A model generated the notes under the pieces. It ran no database searches. It saw only the letters and a list, made by a program, of their open reading frames with translations, and was not told the origin of the DNA. A stretch of DNA of 64,000 nt from Halocaridina rubra. Its lineage: Eukaryota > Arthropoda > Malacostraca > Decapoda > Atyidae. A program made the translations under genes and the position numbers. The stretch lies in NCBI GenBank assembly GCA_037179515.1, contig JAXCGZ010003809.1:97501-161500 (forward strand), given 5' to 3'. This document shows positions 35,480 to 47,396 of this stretch, piece after piece. The first letter of the stretch is position 1, and every line of letters begins with the position of its first letter.

Positions 35480-36348
35480 AATTGTAATAGAACCCTCACT
35501 TGTTTAAATATCTTCTTGCACCGGGAAAGGTATAAATCAAATTCCTAGCTTAAGGCATTCATTCATGTGGACTTTTATTATCACTAATACGGTACATCCT
35601 TTGCTCGGTTTTGATTTTCTTGCAAATTTTGGTCTTTCCATTGATTGCAAAATGAAACTAATTATTGACAGTACTACAGAAAGAAGAGTCAGTGTCTCCT
35701 TGTCTCGATTATCTGTTAATGTAGTTACTAATTAAGTCCAGATTCCATCAAGTATTAAAATATTGTGAATAAGTATCCTTTTATTACTCTCCTCATGATA
35801 ATAAAGATGCCGTATATTGTGGGGTGTATCAATGAATAAAAACTGGAAGTAACCCTCCTGTATTTGTAAAGACGCGTCAGTTAGGTGAAGAATATTTAAG
35901 GCTGCTCAAGAAAAATTCTGTGCACTCCAAAGCTTTGGCTCATTGTCCCATCTGAAAGTGAGTAGAGTTCTCCTTTACATCTAGTCCCTAACAGTACTGG
36001 TGAATACCGTCCATGTAGTGATTATAGAGCACTAAATTCCATTACGAAAATAGACCAATACCATATTCCCAATATGAAGTATTGCTCATCCAACTTGCAA
36101 ATAAAATTTGTCTCTCCAAGACTGATTTAACTTCAGCCTATCATGAGCTTAAGGAACACCTGGACGATGTCCCAAAAACAGCTCTAACTACCCCTTTTGG
36201 GTTATTTGAGTTTCCTTATACGTCCTTTGGCCTCCGTAAAGCGGCAGCGACTTTTCAAAGAGTGATGGACAAGATATTCTCGAACGTAGCATGTGTATTC
36301 ATATACTTGAATAATATATTAGCATATTCAGTTTATGAAGAAGCCCAT
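35480..36348 (+). pseudogene. Gyp1 protease/RT remnant with altered catalytic box
   Basis: Near 35560-35700 a frame reads PLLGFDFLANFGLSIDCK, typical of the C-terminal part of retroelement aspartic protease. RT fingers (EYRPCSDYRALNS) lie near 36000, and the frame 36082-36369 gives LSKTDLTSAYHEL, TPFGLFEFPYTSFGLRKAA and then FIYLNNILAYS. The last normally reads YLDD/YVDD in this family, so both catalytic Asp residues are Asn. The frame ends where the Gyp4 LTR piece begins. Confidence 0.8.
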
Positions 36349-36617
36349 TGTGGTTTTGTGGAGCAATAGTCTTCGTTTATTATTTTGCATAATTTGGACC
36401 TGGCAACACTGTTTGGCAACACTGTGAATGGGATGTTTACAGTTTTAGGCAGACGTTCTGGGGTGAAGAGCAGTGCTTGTGGGGTTGTCGAGTTGGTTGA
36501 GTTGTGTGATGGATTTGCTTTATTGGTTGACTTGTGAGATGGAATTGCTGTATTATTGAGTTTTAGAGGCTTACCTCCCGGGATAAATGTTGATTTCTTT
36601 AAGTATGTGACAGTTTG
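36349..36617 (+). repeat. Gyp4 LTR fragment
   Basis: Starts with TGTGGTTTTGTGG, the LTR start of Gyp4, and follows the LTR for about 270 of its 400 bp (GGCAACACTGTGAATGGGATG, GAAGAGCAGTGCTTG). The last 130 bp are missing, replaced by Gyp1 LTR sequence. Confidence 0.88.
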
Positions 36618-39600
36618 GTGTTTATTAACAAATTTGTAAAGGGTCCATAGCTGTTTCTCAATCCACCCTCTACAGATGTGCCTGAATAATGATGAATATT
36701 AGTTAAAATCAAAATAAATGACCTTTTGCTTCTTGTATTGTATTGTCTAGTTGTATTTTCATTTTTATAAACTATGCAAAATATTATTTATTAGCTGCCT
36801 GAATGTTTATTAGTTTTATTTTTTTTGGTTGCAGGGCTTAAGTTGCTTTCTAGTTTAGGGATATATATTTGTAAGGGGTCTAAAACTGCCTCTCAATTCC
36901 CCCTCTACAGGTAAAGCCTTACGCAAGCAGTTTAGCCAACAGAGCCTTGTGCCAGACTGTCAAAAGCCTTAGAGATATCAAGGACGACTATAAAGGATTC
37001 CCCATAGATCCTCAGAAAAGATGACAGTACATGAGTAAGATAGGACAGGAGGTCACCAGTGGATCTTGCCTTGCAAAAGTCGTACTGGTGATTGGAGATA
37101 AGTATGTTAGATTCAAGATGTTTCAAGAAGTGAGCATTAAGCAAAGTTTTGAAAACTTTAGCGATAGAAGATGTTAGGGCAATAGGTCGGTAGTTTGTAG
37201 GAGTAGAGCAGTCACCATTCTTAGGAACAGTGTGCATTAGAACATGATTCCAAGATGAAGGATTAATACTGGTTGAGAGAATGAGGTGAAAAGGACGACA
37301 AAGCACCGGAGCCAGTTCATCTGCAAACTCCTTAAGGACCCATGCAGGAATATCATCGTGACCAGATGCCTTGTTCGTCTTTAGCAAGTGAAGAACCTTA
37401 TGAACTTTGCGTGAAGAAATGATAAGTTAGGGCATAGGGTTAGAGAGGGATAAAGATTGAGGGACAGGTGCAAAGGAATTGTTTACAGAAGAGTTGGCAG
37501 AAAATTCAGAGCCAAAGAGTGTGGCTTTGTCAGTGGGAGAGCAGGCTATCGAACCATCAGAATGAATGAGAGGGAGAAAGATTGAATTACAGAAATTTTT
37601 GGAAAGGTTTTTGGCTAAGGGCCAGAAACATTTATCAGTGGGACAGAAGTTAAGATCATTGACTTTTCTTCTTATAAAGAAAGCTTTAGAGCTTTGAATC
37701 TGAGCAGTACAGCGATTCCCAGCTACAAGAAAAGCAGAGCGACTTAAATCTAAGGAAAGGCTTGGTACGACCGGTGTGTGTGATCAGGAACACAAGAAGG
37801 ATATTTGATAATTTGCTACAGTTCGTGAGTAATAGAAGAAGCAATAGCCTCACTTCCTCCCACATCAGTGTGAAAAGAATTAAGCCATTCACTGTTGTAT
37901 ATATTGAAGTCTCCAATGTATAGAATTTCAGCTTGTGATTGAGAAGATAGCAATGACTCAAGGCAAGAGGACAGATACTCAAAAAAAGACACAAAGTCAG
38001 TAGAGTTTGGAGAACAGTAGCAGCAGCAAATGAATATAGTGGTAGTGGAAAAATAGACTTTCAGCCAGAAAAATTAAAGGTCAGGAGATTCAAGGTCCCT
38101 GAGCCTTGCAGTAGGAGTGCTAGTGTTGCAGAGAATACAGATTGTAGTGAGAGATTTGAATGGGTCAGTAGAAGCATGGCTAGACAGCTGGGTTTCAGAG
38201 AGAAGGAAGAGATGATGAAGGGCTGTACCCAAGTGCTGTTCCACAGACAAAAGATTAGAGGTTTGGCCACGAATTTTAAAAAATTGATGAGTGAAAGAAT
38301 CAGATCTATCAGGAGGGCAAGGTTAGGGGAAGAACCATTACTACCACCAGGCTTGTCTACCCTCACGCCATAAAGCTGAAGGCCCTGATGATATATCCTC
38401 TCATCCACTCAAGAAATGTGCTAAATCAATATCGGCGGCAATATGCATCATATTTGAAAAGCCTCTGGAATCTGGGGAGATTCCAAGATGCTGGATATTA
38501 GCGGAGGTATTACCTATCTTCAAAAAGAGACAGAGAGATACAGCTCTAAACAATAGGCCTGTTTTCTTGACCAGCATAGTTGGAATCTTTCAACTTTTTG
38601 TAAGTGAGACATTATGGCTTCAAAGAAGGCATATCAACAGGAACAAACTTATTAGAATTTTGGGATGAGGTAAGCCGCATTTTACAGAAATGAGAAGGCT
38701 GGGAGGATTGCATATTCCTATACACTCAGAAGGCATTTAATATAGTCCAACACAGGACACTTACTGAGAAGCTGCAAGTTTTTTTGAGAATAGGTGGAAA
38801 TATTTTGGAATAGATAAAAACTTACAAAGAAGGAAGGGAACAAGGGGTTAGAGTGAGACACTCAGTGTCTGAATGGAGAGGAGTTAGCAGTGGTGTCCCA
38901 CAGGGTTCAGTTTTATGGCCACCTTTGTTTCTTTTATACGTAAATGACCTACCAGAGTCTGTAAATTCATTCATGAATATGTCTAAAGATGATGCAAAGG
39001 TTGTGAAGAAAGTAAGAGACGAGAACAATGGTAGAGAACTTCAGGGAGACCTAAATAGCCTGCATGAGTGGTCAGGAAAGTAGATAATTAAATTCAATAC
39101 TCTAAAATGTAAGGTAGTGAGAATGGGTACAAGTGCGAGAAGGCCCAAACTTGGATACTCGATAGCAGGAGCAGAACTTCAAGTGACAGAGAATGAGAGA
39201 GATCCAGCAGTAAAAATACCGGCACATTTGTCTCTGAAAATGCATATAAATGGCATAGCAAGGGCAGCATATTATTTCTTAGGGAATATGAGGGTAGCCT
39301 TCAGACACATGGACAAGGAGATGTTCAGAAATATTTATTTAATTTAACTTATGGAAGGGGAAATCATAAATATTCAGCCCCCGTTTGGAATCAACACTTG
39401 AAAAAGCACGTAGTTAAGCAGGGAAAAGTTCAAGGACATGCCACAAAACTGGTGCCAAAAATACACAATCTTAGTTATGAGGTGAGGCTGAGAGAAATAG
39501 ACTTACAATTACTTGAAGCTGCAAGAATGAGGGGTGATGTGGTGATGACTTATAAATTTTTTCATGGTAATGGCAGAGTGAATAGGGATCGATATTTTGA

Positions 39601-40369
39601 TATGCCTGGCACTAGGACTAGATGTCAATAGCTTATAGCTTTGTAAGAAAATGTCTTTGCAGGATTTAAGAAAGTACTTTTTAGTGTAAAAGGGGTTGAT
39701 GATTGGAATTCGCTAAGCGAGAAGGTAGTTAATACTAACTCAATCCATAATTTTTAGGACAAGTATGATAACGATCACTGAGTAAAAAAAAAAGTGAAAC
39801 TGACCAGGAGACAAGGAGTTACGACCATAGAGTTCTTTCCCGTTAGCACAATTAGGCAACTACAGTTAAGTAATTGCACAACTGTAACAATCTTAGAATT
39901 TTATGATGAGGCAAGAAGGATCTTACAGAAAAGAGAGGAAGGGGGGGGATTGCATATTCCTAGCTTTTCAGCAGGCATATGATATGGTTCCACTATGGAC
40001 ACTTATTAAAAAACTCCAAGGAGTGGCGAGAATAGGTGGAACTGTCTTGGAATGGATAAAAACTTTCTTTGAAGGAAGGAAACAGGGGGTTAGAGTAAGA
40101 CACTCAGTGTCTGAATGGAGAGGGGATAGTAGTGGAGTTCCACAGGGTTCACTTTTAGCGCCATTTTTATTTTTTGTATATGCATATGACCTACCAGAGT
40201 CTGTAAATTCATTCTTTGAATATGCATTGTAAGCGATTCAAAGACTGTGAAAAATATACGAGACGAGAACAATGGTAGAGAACTTCAGTAAATCCTAGAT
40301 AATCTGCAAGAGTGGTCAGAAAGTGCCTAATGAAATTAAACACTTCAAAATGTGAGGTAATAAGAATGG

Positions 40370-43069
40370 TGTGGGAAGGTTGTTGTTAAACTTCTGTATT
40401 ACTAAGGAGACTCAAGGTAATGAACTCGGTTAAGAGCTCACAAACAGACAGGACAGACCCTCATACCACTGCTCGGTTAAATAAAACAAAAAATTTAACT
40501 TTCTTTTAATTTTGAAAATGCAATGACACGTTAAGAAAAATTGCACTAATTTTTGGAAAGCTGTAACATATTTGAATTTAAATTTATGGAATTCTGCCTT
40601 AAATCCCAGGGTTGGTGAGCACGATTTCCATTCCCGGCACCACAGACGGATTCCAAGAGTTTGACCTCAACTCGACGATCACCTCTGTAACACAGGCAGA
40701 GTAGAATAGAGGACACTGCAATTGCAGAAACAGAAGCGACACATAGTTAATAATGAGAAAACTGAAGGCATGAGCACACAAATAATGAGTTTCCAATATT
40801 ATTCTACTGGATAAAAATATATTGGGTTAGTCACTGCTAACCAAAAATATTTACTCTACCGTAGGAGCATACAAAATCATTAATTATTTTCTGGCATTAG
40901 CGTAAAGAAATTTATCAATAATAAATGAAGAATCAGCGAGACAAATACAGTATGCATTCCTTAAATTGTGGGTAACAATAAACATTTGCAATACCAGTTG
41001 GGCAATATTATATATTATTTATTTGCAATTTATATGGTAAAACACTCTATTTATGATAAAGGAAGAATCTACGAGATAAATATGCATTCATTCAATTTTG
41101 GATAGCAAGAAATATTTGCAGTGCCTAGAGGGCGAAACCACCTTTTAAAGTAATGCAACTAATAAGTCAAAATAATTTCTTCCCAAGAATGGGTGTGAGG
41201 AGAGAAATTGCAGCCAGAGTAGATATGAATGTTCTGAGATGGTTTGGCCATGTGGAAAGGATGGATGATGAAAGGCTGCTGAAAAAGGTGATGAATGAGA
41301 GAGTTGATGGGAGAAATGCTAGAGGGAGGCCTAGGTTTGGGTGGATGAATGGAGTAAGGAGAGCCCTGAATGATAGGAGGATGGATGTGAGGGAAGCGAC
41401 TGAGCGTGCTAGGAATAGGAATAATTGGCGAGCGATTTTGACGCAGCTCTGATGGGCATCTGCTGTTACCATGGAGCTGCATCTTACAGAGGTAGCCCTG
41501 TGGTAGGGGCAGTAGGAGGAGTTGGCAGTTGTGAAGAGACACAGGTTGTGGAAGAGCTGGGAGGATGGGCTGTGGCACTCCAGCAGTGCCATCTGAACGG
41601 TCACTAGCTCCCTCGTCATTGCCCATAGAACAAAGTAATCCCCTTATTGTTTTCCTTTCTTGATGTCGGCTACCCCCCAATTAAAGGGGGAAACAGCCAA
41701 GGTAGAGAGAATAAATGAAGAATCAGCATGTGGTGCCAAAGGGGCAAAGCCACCTTTTGAAGTATTGGCAACTTATAACTCAAAACACTTTATTCCCAAT
41801 AACTGAAGAATCAGCAAGATAAATACAGTATGTATTCATAAACTTGTGATTAACAAGGAACATTTGCAATGCCAACTGGGCAAAATTGCTTATTAATTAT
41901 TTGCAGTTTATAGCAAAAAACACTTAGGTTAGATTATTAATTATTTTCAATTTATATAGTAAAACACTTTATTTACGATGATAGAAAGGGGTGAAATGAA
42001 ATTAGAATTCGTTTGGAGAAGGGATAGATTTATATGTGGTAATGAGCAATTTTCTTGGGGTGAGATTTTACTTTGGCACCTGCAATGAAGTAAATTTATT
42101 AATATATATCGACGGTAACTTCCAGGTCAAGGAAATAAATATGACAAATGAGATTCCAGTTAGGTAATCTACAAAAGTGCACTTTGTATGGGAATGGAAA
42201 TGAGAAAATATCTTAGGAGTTGACCAGTGACGAATTTAACAAGTTTCTCAAAATCCCAAATTACTTGACCAGCGAGCTTTACCATACACTGTCTCTCACC
42301 CTGTTTGTTCCAGATGAATTCTTGTGAGGACGGCACGTAAAAAAAGGTTTGAAGTAAGTGTGACTGCTGAGGCGAGATCTTGCCTCTGGGATTTTTGGGC
42401 GCCAGTTGAGAGTGATCAAGCGTCCCTCTAGGTGACGTCATCCTTCGGCAGACCTGTAGGGTCTACATTCACATCAGAAAAGTGTCCCCAACTGGTTTTT
42501 TACTATATTGGTGGTCCCTGGCAGGCAATTATGGCAGAGATGCAAGGGAGAGATTATATTTTAGGTGCAATAAGCATAAGCAAACAAAAGAAACAAGATA
42601 TATTTATGGGCAAAATAGGTTACTGGCGAAAAACCTGCAAAACATTCTTGCATTGCGGGAGACGGAATTTTTAATATTCAAGTAGTAAAAAACTATTGAA
42701 ATATATCTAGACAGATTAATAACATATCAACAGGATCATATGTATAACACAATTATCAGCAAGAGCAATTTATATATAACAAAATCTATCGGCAAAAGCG
42801 TAAACAGCATATATAACAAACTCACTAGGATAATGGCATCGTTCATTAGAAAAAATAATGAAAAAGCAGAAAACAAAGAAATAGGAGGGAGATTTTTATA
42901 TAGGGATCATGTTTTCTACACGTACAAGAATATTAAACAAATTATATTTAAAATTATACTGATATATAAATTGCGAAAAATCATAATCTGCAAAATGCAA
43001 GAAGTGAGAGTTTTTTTAGTGAGAAAAGCCTACAGCCTCTGAGAACTTTGAGAGTAACACTCTGTCACA
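40370..43069 (-). repeat. Gyp2 left LTR (3' LTR in element sense)
   Basis: Matches the right LTR along its length, including CTCGGTTAAGA, GAGCACGATTTC, CAACTCGACGATCACCTCTGT and CACTCTGTCACA at the end. It contains a sub-repeat of about 87 bp (CTTATAACTCAAAACACTTTATTCCCAATAA-type) and is split by LINE-R sequence at 41186-41707. The ORFs predicted here are chance frames. Confidence 0.85.
41186..41707 (+). mobile_element. LINE-R 3' end inserted in the Gyp2 left LTR
   Basis: The frame ending at 41452 reads VLRWFGHVERMDDERLLKK, NARGRPRFGW and a C-terminal ARNRNNW segment, the usual C-terminus of RTE-like ORF2 proteins, followed by about 250 bp of 3' UTR (CTACCCCCCAATTAAAGGGGG). The right LTR reads through this point without it (compare 55115-55140), which defines the edges to within a few bases. 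It probably belongs to the family at 1004-2457, but the two fragments do not overlap. Confidence 0.82.
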
Positions 43070-43850
43070 AAGGCCCTTTGTAGAGAGTATTGAATTAACA
43101 AAATTCTACTACAGTAGGTGAAAAAAGAATAGGGAGAGTTATGGTGACTTCAGTGTTATTATGAGGGATCAGAGATCCTCTCAATGCAAAAGAACAAGCG
43201 AAAAAAAAGAAAGGGATCCTCCACTGTAACATATCATACTATCAATAAAGTGAAAATTTCTTATTAAAAAACATTAAGTGACATGCAAAACATAAAAGGA
43301 ATGTGATCAAATTCGAATTTCAAGAAAATTAAAATCACAATTAACTATCAGAGAATATCAATATTTAAGTTTAAGAATTCTTCACAAGCAATAAGGCAAT
43401 AAAATAATATAAAAATAAATACAATATGCATAAAAGGAAAATTTTTAACCTAGTCGTCCTCAACAGTGACGACTGGATTTAAAACAGCTTCAGGTATTCA
43501 ACACTAAACTAAAAGTTTCTGTCATGTTCTGGCTTTCAGAGTCCCACAAAAGGGGAATATAAAACTACAATCAAAGAAATATTCTTCATCTTCTTTGTCT
43601 TCCACAAGGGTGCATAAACACGCTATACTAAAGGAAACTATGTAAAGCCCATTTTACACGTACATGAACACACTGAAATACGTATGTAAGCTAAAATTAA
43701 ATAAGTCCAGTATTAAAAATATAAAGAGACACATAAAAATAAACAACACATCAGAAAAGTAATCTTTACAGACTAGATGAGCTGAGACTAACAGCACCAG
43801 CTTCCTCATTTGAGGGTAACGACCATTGACTTAGTAGATTAGCGAGGTCA
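43070..43850 (-). other. Gyp2 internal 3' region, no recognisable domain
   Basis: Between the left LTR and RNase H. On the minus strand this should hold the integrase and the polypurine tract. Only a short purine-rich stretch (ACAAAGGGCC, about 43067-43077) is visible; no zinc-binding or DDE motifs can be read. Integrase appears deleted. Confidence 0.6.
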
Positions 43851-44460
43851 TTGTCCTTTCCATCAACATGTTGGGCAGTGAATTTGAAAAGATTCAGGGG
43901 AAGTGCCCACCTTTTTAGCCGAAGATTCAGCTTGTCTGCAGTCTGTAAATATATGAGAGGACGGTGGTCTGTCCTCAGTGTTAAATGTCGGCCATACAGA
44001 TGGACTTCAAATTTCTTTATGGTCCAATATGGGGCCAGAGCTTACTTCTCCACAGTGGAGTATTTCCGCTCTGCAGGGCGAAGCCTGCGGCTTGTATATC
44101 AGACCAGAGTTACTTCTGCTGAGTTGTCCGACAGGGCTTGCAAGAGCATGGTGTCCAGGCCTTTGTCTAAGGAGTGGGTCTTTAAGATAAAGGGAAAATT
44201 GGAGTTTACCAGTTGTAATACTGGCTCACCCGCCAATGTTTCTTGGCGCTTGAAAAATGCTCTCTCTGCCTCGTCTGTCCATTGAACAGGAGAGGTTTTA
44301 CCTCGCTTTGAGGAGGTCATTTGCTGCAAAGGGGCAGTGATAGTATTTAAGAGTGGAATGAACCGTTGGTAGTAGCTGACACTACCCAGGAATGATCTCA
44401 GTTGAGTGACAGTAGCAGGTTTCTCCACGTATCTGTCTACCTCGGCGTACGTGTTTGGCT
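43851..44460 (-). pseudogene. Gyp2 RT thumb / RNase H remnant
   Basis: Minus-strand frame 44099-44428 reads TQLRSFLGSVSYYQRFIPLLNTITAPL, then SPVQWTDEAERAFF and a PFILKT..LDKGLDTMLLQ segment. The RNase H catalytic Asp expected in TDAS is not kept (THSLDKG). Further on (43851-44090), shifted frames give LRTDHRPLIYLQ, LKRWALPLNLFKFT and HVDGKDNDLANLLSQ, the RNase H end and tether. It would have degraded the RNA strand during reverse transcription; it is now dead. Confidence 0.85.
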
Positions 44461-46166
44461 ATGGAAAAGCCTTCTGAAGGACATGCTGAGGTTTTTCTTT
44501 GCCTCTGTGTCCGCACAGAGGTAAATGGTGTTCCACATACATACCCTGGTGGTACAACAAAGCAGACACCACCAAATGTTTAAAGGAGTGGCCGTCTTTA
44601 GTCACATGCCTACGAAGGACTCTATCTTCAAGGAGTCAGAGCCAGTAGTTGCTGCTGAAATGGCTCGTTGTGGCTTCGCCCAAGGGATGTTCCATTGAAA
44701 AATGTATCATCATAGAGGTCGGCCCGGAGGATAGGAGCTAGGTTCAGTACACGACCCTGAAAGACAGGTTACATAGTACCAATCAATGCCACAGCTGAGG
44801 CTTTTCCCTTGTAGTATTTGCAATCCAGGTCATTGACACAGCAGCGTCATATCTGAGGTTCTCCTTTAGTAACTCACACATGAACTACCTTGCTGGTGAA
44901 ATCTTCATCCCTGACGAATCTCTCATCAACAAATATGCTACTAGCCCCTGTGTTGAGGGTTATCTCAGCTTCCACACCATTTATGGTTCCTAGGCAAGTT
45001 GGGACCATCTAGTTATCATTATGATAGGTGAATTGCATATTGACAACTTTTTATGGTGGGTCCTCGGTATTATCCTCGGTGACCCTTTCTGGCCTTGTTT
45101 CCATGGCATGGGCCAAGTGAGTGGCCAGATGGCTATGCTGGCCACTGCTGTGAGAGGGATTGTGGTGGCTCTTAGAGTTAGGCTGAAATCCCTGGGAAGG
45201 TGGAGTAGGGTAATTGCCCTTGCCTCTGAACTGTTGAGGCTTAAGTCTTTCCGCATCATCCCTCTTGAGTGTGGGTGCATGGCAGTAATAAGGCTTAGAA
45301 GTGTGAGGAGGATGAGTTTGACGATTGAAGTTCTGAGAAGGGCCCTTGTGCTTCCCATTCCTGCGATCTCCTTTCCGGTGAGAATCATGGCCTGCTGCGG
45401 GGGAGATGACACTCTGAAGACAAGCCTTGGGCCCTTCTTGCCCTCATAAGGTCACAGAGACCTACTCCAGGCTGGTCATGCTAGAGGTACTCATCTACGT
45501 ACCTAAACTTTTCTTGAAGTCGTTCTCATCCTTAAGCTGGGTCCTTACATATGCAAGAATGTCCATAGGGAGGTCATTGTCAATTAAATCAAACATCAAG
45601 AACGGATGTCACTTCTCTTGAGGACACTTTGCAACTTGCTACCAATCATCAAAGAGTCAAGCCTTGCGGTTGCCAAAGGCACTACTCTTCTCCTCCTTCA
45701 ATGGGAAAGTGGAGACAAACCTAACACGACACTCAGCTGGCAAAATGTTCTGCGAGGCAATGTTCTCCCTCTGTTGCTTGCAGTCGAGTTCATTGACCAG
45801 GGTGAGCAGCCAAAGAGTCTTTTCAGCATTTGTGCCATCCTTAACGGTGGCAAAAGTCTTGAAAGAGCGGATGTAAATATCAAGCGTTTGCTTGAAGTCA
45901 TCCTTGTATTTCCGTATTGGGAGGGGCCTCTCACGAGGCTGGTCACCACTTTTGAGTGAAGCACCACTTTCAGAGAATCCAGCTTTAATCTGAGTGAGTG
46001 CAAGCTCATGTTCTCGTTAGTCCTGCTCTTTTGTTCTCTTGTCTATATCTGCTCATTGTGCAGCCAACTTCCCAAGAGCCACTCAAAGAGCTTCTTTCTG
46101 AACATGCCTTATCATTCACCCAGATCAAACATCTTATCAAGGTAGCTGTCCCCATCAAATGTGATG
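44461..46166 (-). pseudogene. Gyp2 gag-protease remnant
   Basis: On the minus strand, near 44970, a frame gives CLGTINGVEAEITLNTGASS, the aspartic protease active-site region with Asn where Asp of DTGA is expected. Upstream (45000-45420) lies a basic, proline-rich region rich in His, Ser and Gln, as between capsid and protease. At 45700-46010 shifted frames carry a capsid-like stretch (YIRSFKTFATVKDGTNAEKT, WLLTLVNELDC). The frame is broken many times. No RT palm lies between the protease and the RNase H, so that segment is deleted. Confidence 0.65.
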
Positions 46167-46265
46167 GTTTCCTGTGACTGCCTGGTTTCCATGGTAGTTT
46201 ACTGTGACTGCCTAGTAGCCATGGTGGTTTCCTGTGACTGCCTGGTAGCCATAGTGGTTTCCTGA
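46167..46265 (-). repeat. 30-bp minisatellite at the Gyp2 gag start
   Basis: GTTTCCTGTGACTGCCTGGT-type units start at 46167, 46197 and 46227, with a partial fourth at 46257. The period is exactly 30 bp, so on the minus strand it encodes a ten-residue repeat containing MATRQSQETT. Units differ at a few positions. Confidence 0.88.
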
Positions 46266-47378
46266 ACAGTCAACAATGAAGCGCCAAAACAAATCAATCG
46301 GACAAGGTCATAAGAAACAATCCAAACACAGGAAAGAAATCTACAATAGCGAAATTTTTTTTGAAAGAACCATACAACACCAAGGAGAGAAAAAAATATC
46401 AACACCACTGTTCAAAGTTAAATGTAATGATGATTCCAAAACCTCACTATGAAGGTGTCTCAAAGTACAATCAAGTACATCAGCAAAATGTTGAAAAACA
46501 GTGCATGAAACACTATAAATACAGGATGACAGTTGAGCCTGCTTAACAGCAATATATTGCAGTATCCGCAGTCATGGTGCAAATGAAAGGAATTAGCAAC
46601 AACGAATTTTGCGGACAAGCACCAGGTGCAAGAGAATACAAACAAATAAAGTATAGCGGTTATGCCTGTGTATGAGTGCGTATATGGCAGTACCAACAAG
46701 TAATATGTCGTAAGTAAATTCTGAAGTGTTGCCAAAAGGGCTCAAATCCTATGCAAAATACACCAAAGATAAGCTAACGGCTTACAAGGAAGTCAAACTT
46801 CACATGTGTCTACTACTAATGGGAGAGTTTATTTCTGAGTGACAACTCAGACACATGAAGGGCTTAGCCTAAGCTCAAGAAATGACGACAAAGTTTTCTT
46901 CCTAATATATGAGCAATCAATGCTTGAATACAAAGACTCAATTACAAGCAATGTACTTAATATGCTTACTTCCAAGTCCTAAATCCCAAATAAATATAAA
47001 CAATTCCTAACAAATATCACCCATTAAAGGATATATAAAACACTAATGTTTTAAAACTCAATCTTATCTTGCAAATAAATGAAATCTTAAACAACACATG
47101 TTCGTGTCATGCAAAATGTCTTCATTCTGTTACCACATAATATCATGCAGATTTCCTGATATTGTTCTTACCACATAGTAAACAAAAAAAATATTAGTAA
47201 CCATAATTAATTTTGAAAATTAAAAAAAAAATCTAATTCACAACATCTCTAGCAATGAAATTTTTGTGAGCAGCCTAAGATTTATTCATTTCAGTTTTTC
47301 GAGCCAATGGTAATCGGGTTTCATGAGCAATGTTATAAAGCAAAATAAATAAAATTTCATCAAAATCAGTCTATTTTG
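46266..47378 (-). other. Gyp2 leader region, no recognisable gene
   Basis: About 1.1 kb of AT-rich sequence between the primer-binding site and the gag remnant. In element sense it is the 5' untranslated leader and perhaps the lost gag N-terminus. The short ORFs have no recognisable features. Confidence 0.55.
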
Positions 47379-47396
47379 GTCCCTGTTTGGGCGCAA
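47379..47396 (-). promoter_or_regulatory. Gyp2 primer-binding site, tRNA-Lys type
   Basis: Minus strand reads TTGCGCCCAAACAGGGAC, 7 bp inside the 5' LTR. It differs at two of 18 positions from the standard tRNA-Lys primer site TGGCGCCCGAACAGGGAC. It would prime minus-strand DNA synthesis. Confidence 0.8.

Larger units (their letters stand above)
34000..36909 (+). mobile_element. Gyp1: Ty3/gypsy element, truncated
   Basis: 5' LTR about 34000-34503 (TGTGTAG...CCCCCTCTGCA). The right end repeats the LTR's last 235 bp (36676-36909, ending CCCCCTCTACA), preceded by another 55-bp piece of the same LTR end (36620-36674). Between them are gag, protease remains and the first half of RT. The rest of pol was lost around the Gyp4 LTR fragment at 36349. 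It lies in LINE-B copy 4: LINE-B stops at GAAGGGGT on the left and resumes at GGTAAAGCC on the right, so only a 3-bp overlap is visible as a possible target duplication. Confidence 0.83.
32805..38366 (-). mobile_element. LINE-B copy 4 (longest), split by Gyp1
   Basis: Antisense LINE-B in two pieces, 32805-33999 and 36910-38366, continuous once Gyp1 is removed. On the minus strand from 38366: decayed endonuclease (GDFN motif followed by IYNSEWLNSF near 37900), linker, RT fingers and first catalytic Asp (36932-37387, NYRPIALTS, VVLDISKAFD), palm with the FTDD form of the FADD box (33737-34015, HAFTDDSTFHFSS), and the C-terminus (33004-33231, LQTSIPPFVFPNSYNLSSFK). The 3' end is a T-run at 32805. 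It is inserted in LINE-A copy 10. Frameshifts are frequent. Confidence 0.87.
31467..39878 (+). mobile_element. LINE-A copy 10, split by LINE-B and Gyp1
   Basis: Two pieces form one copy: 31467-32804 (endonuclease to linker; starts at ACAAATGCTGATGG) and 38367-39878 (RT fingers to tail). They adjoin at the RT fingers, between the MELDVHKATGPDD counterparts. The distal part has frames 38853-39083 (FADD region reads SKDDAKVVKK), 39117-39347 and 39398-39631. A foreign 150-bp piece interrupts the endonuclease at 31832-31986. The tail units at 39850-39878 are degenerate. Confidence 0.87.

Noticed and set aside
41159..41680. Minus-strand ORFs of 150-173 residues
   Set aside because: They are shadows of the LINE-R C-terminal frame on the + strand, which has recognisable motifs.
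42432..43042. ORFs of 67-100 residues in the Gyp2 left LTR
   Set aside because: They lie inside an LTR; the matching stretch of the right LTR does not keep the frames.
45021..45449. A 142-residue + strand ORF in the Gyp2 body
   Set aside because: It opposes the gag-protease remnant and has no recognisable domain; GC-richer gag sequence produces chance open frames.
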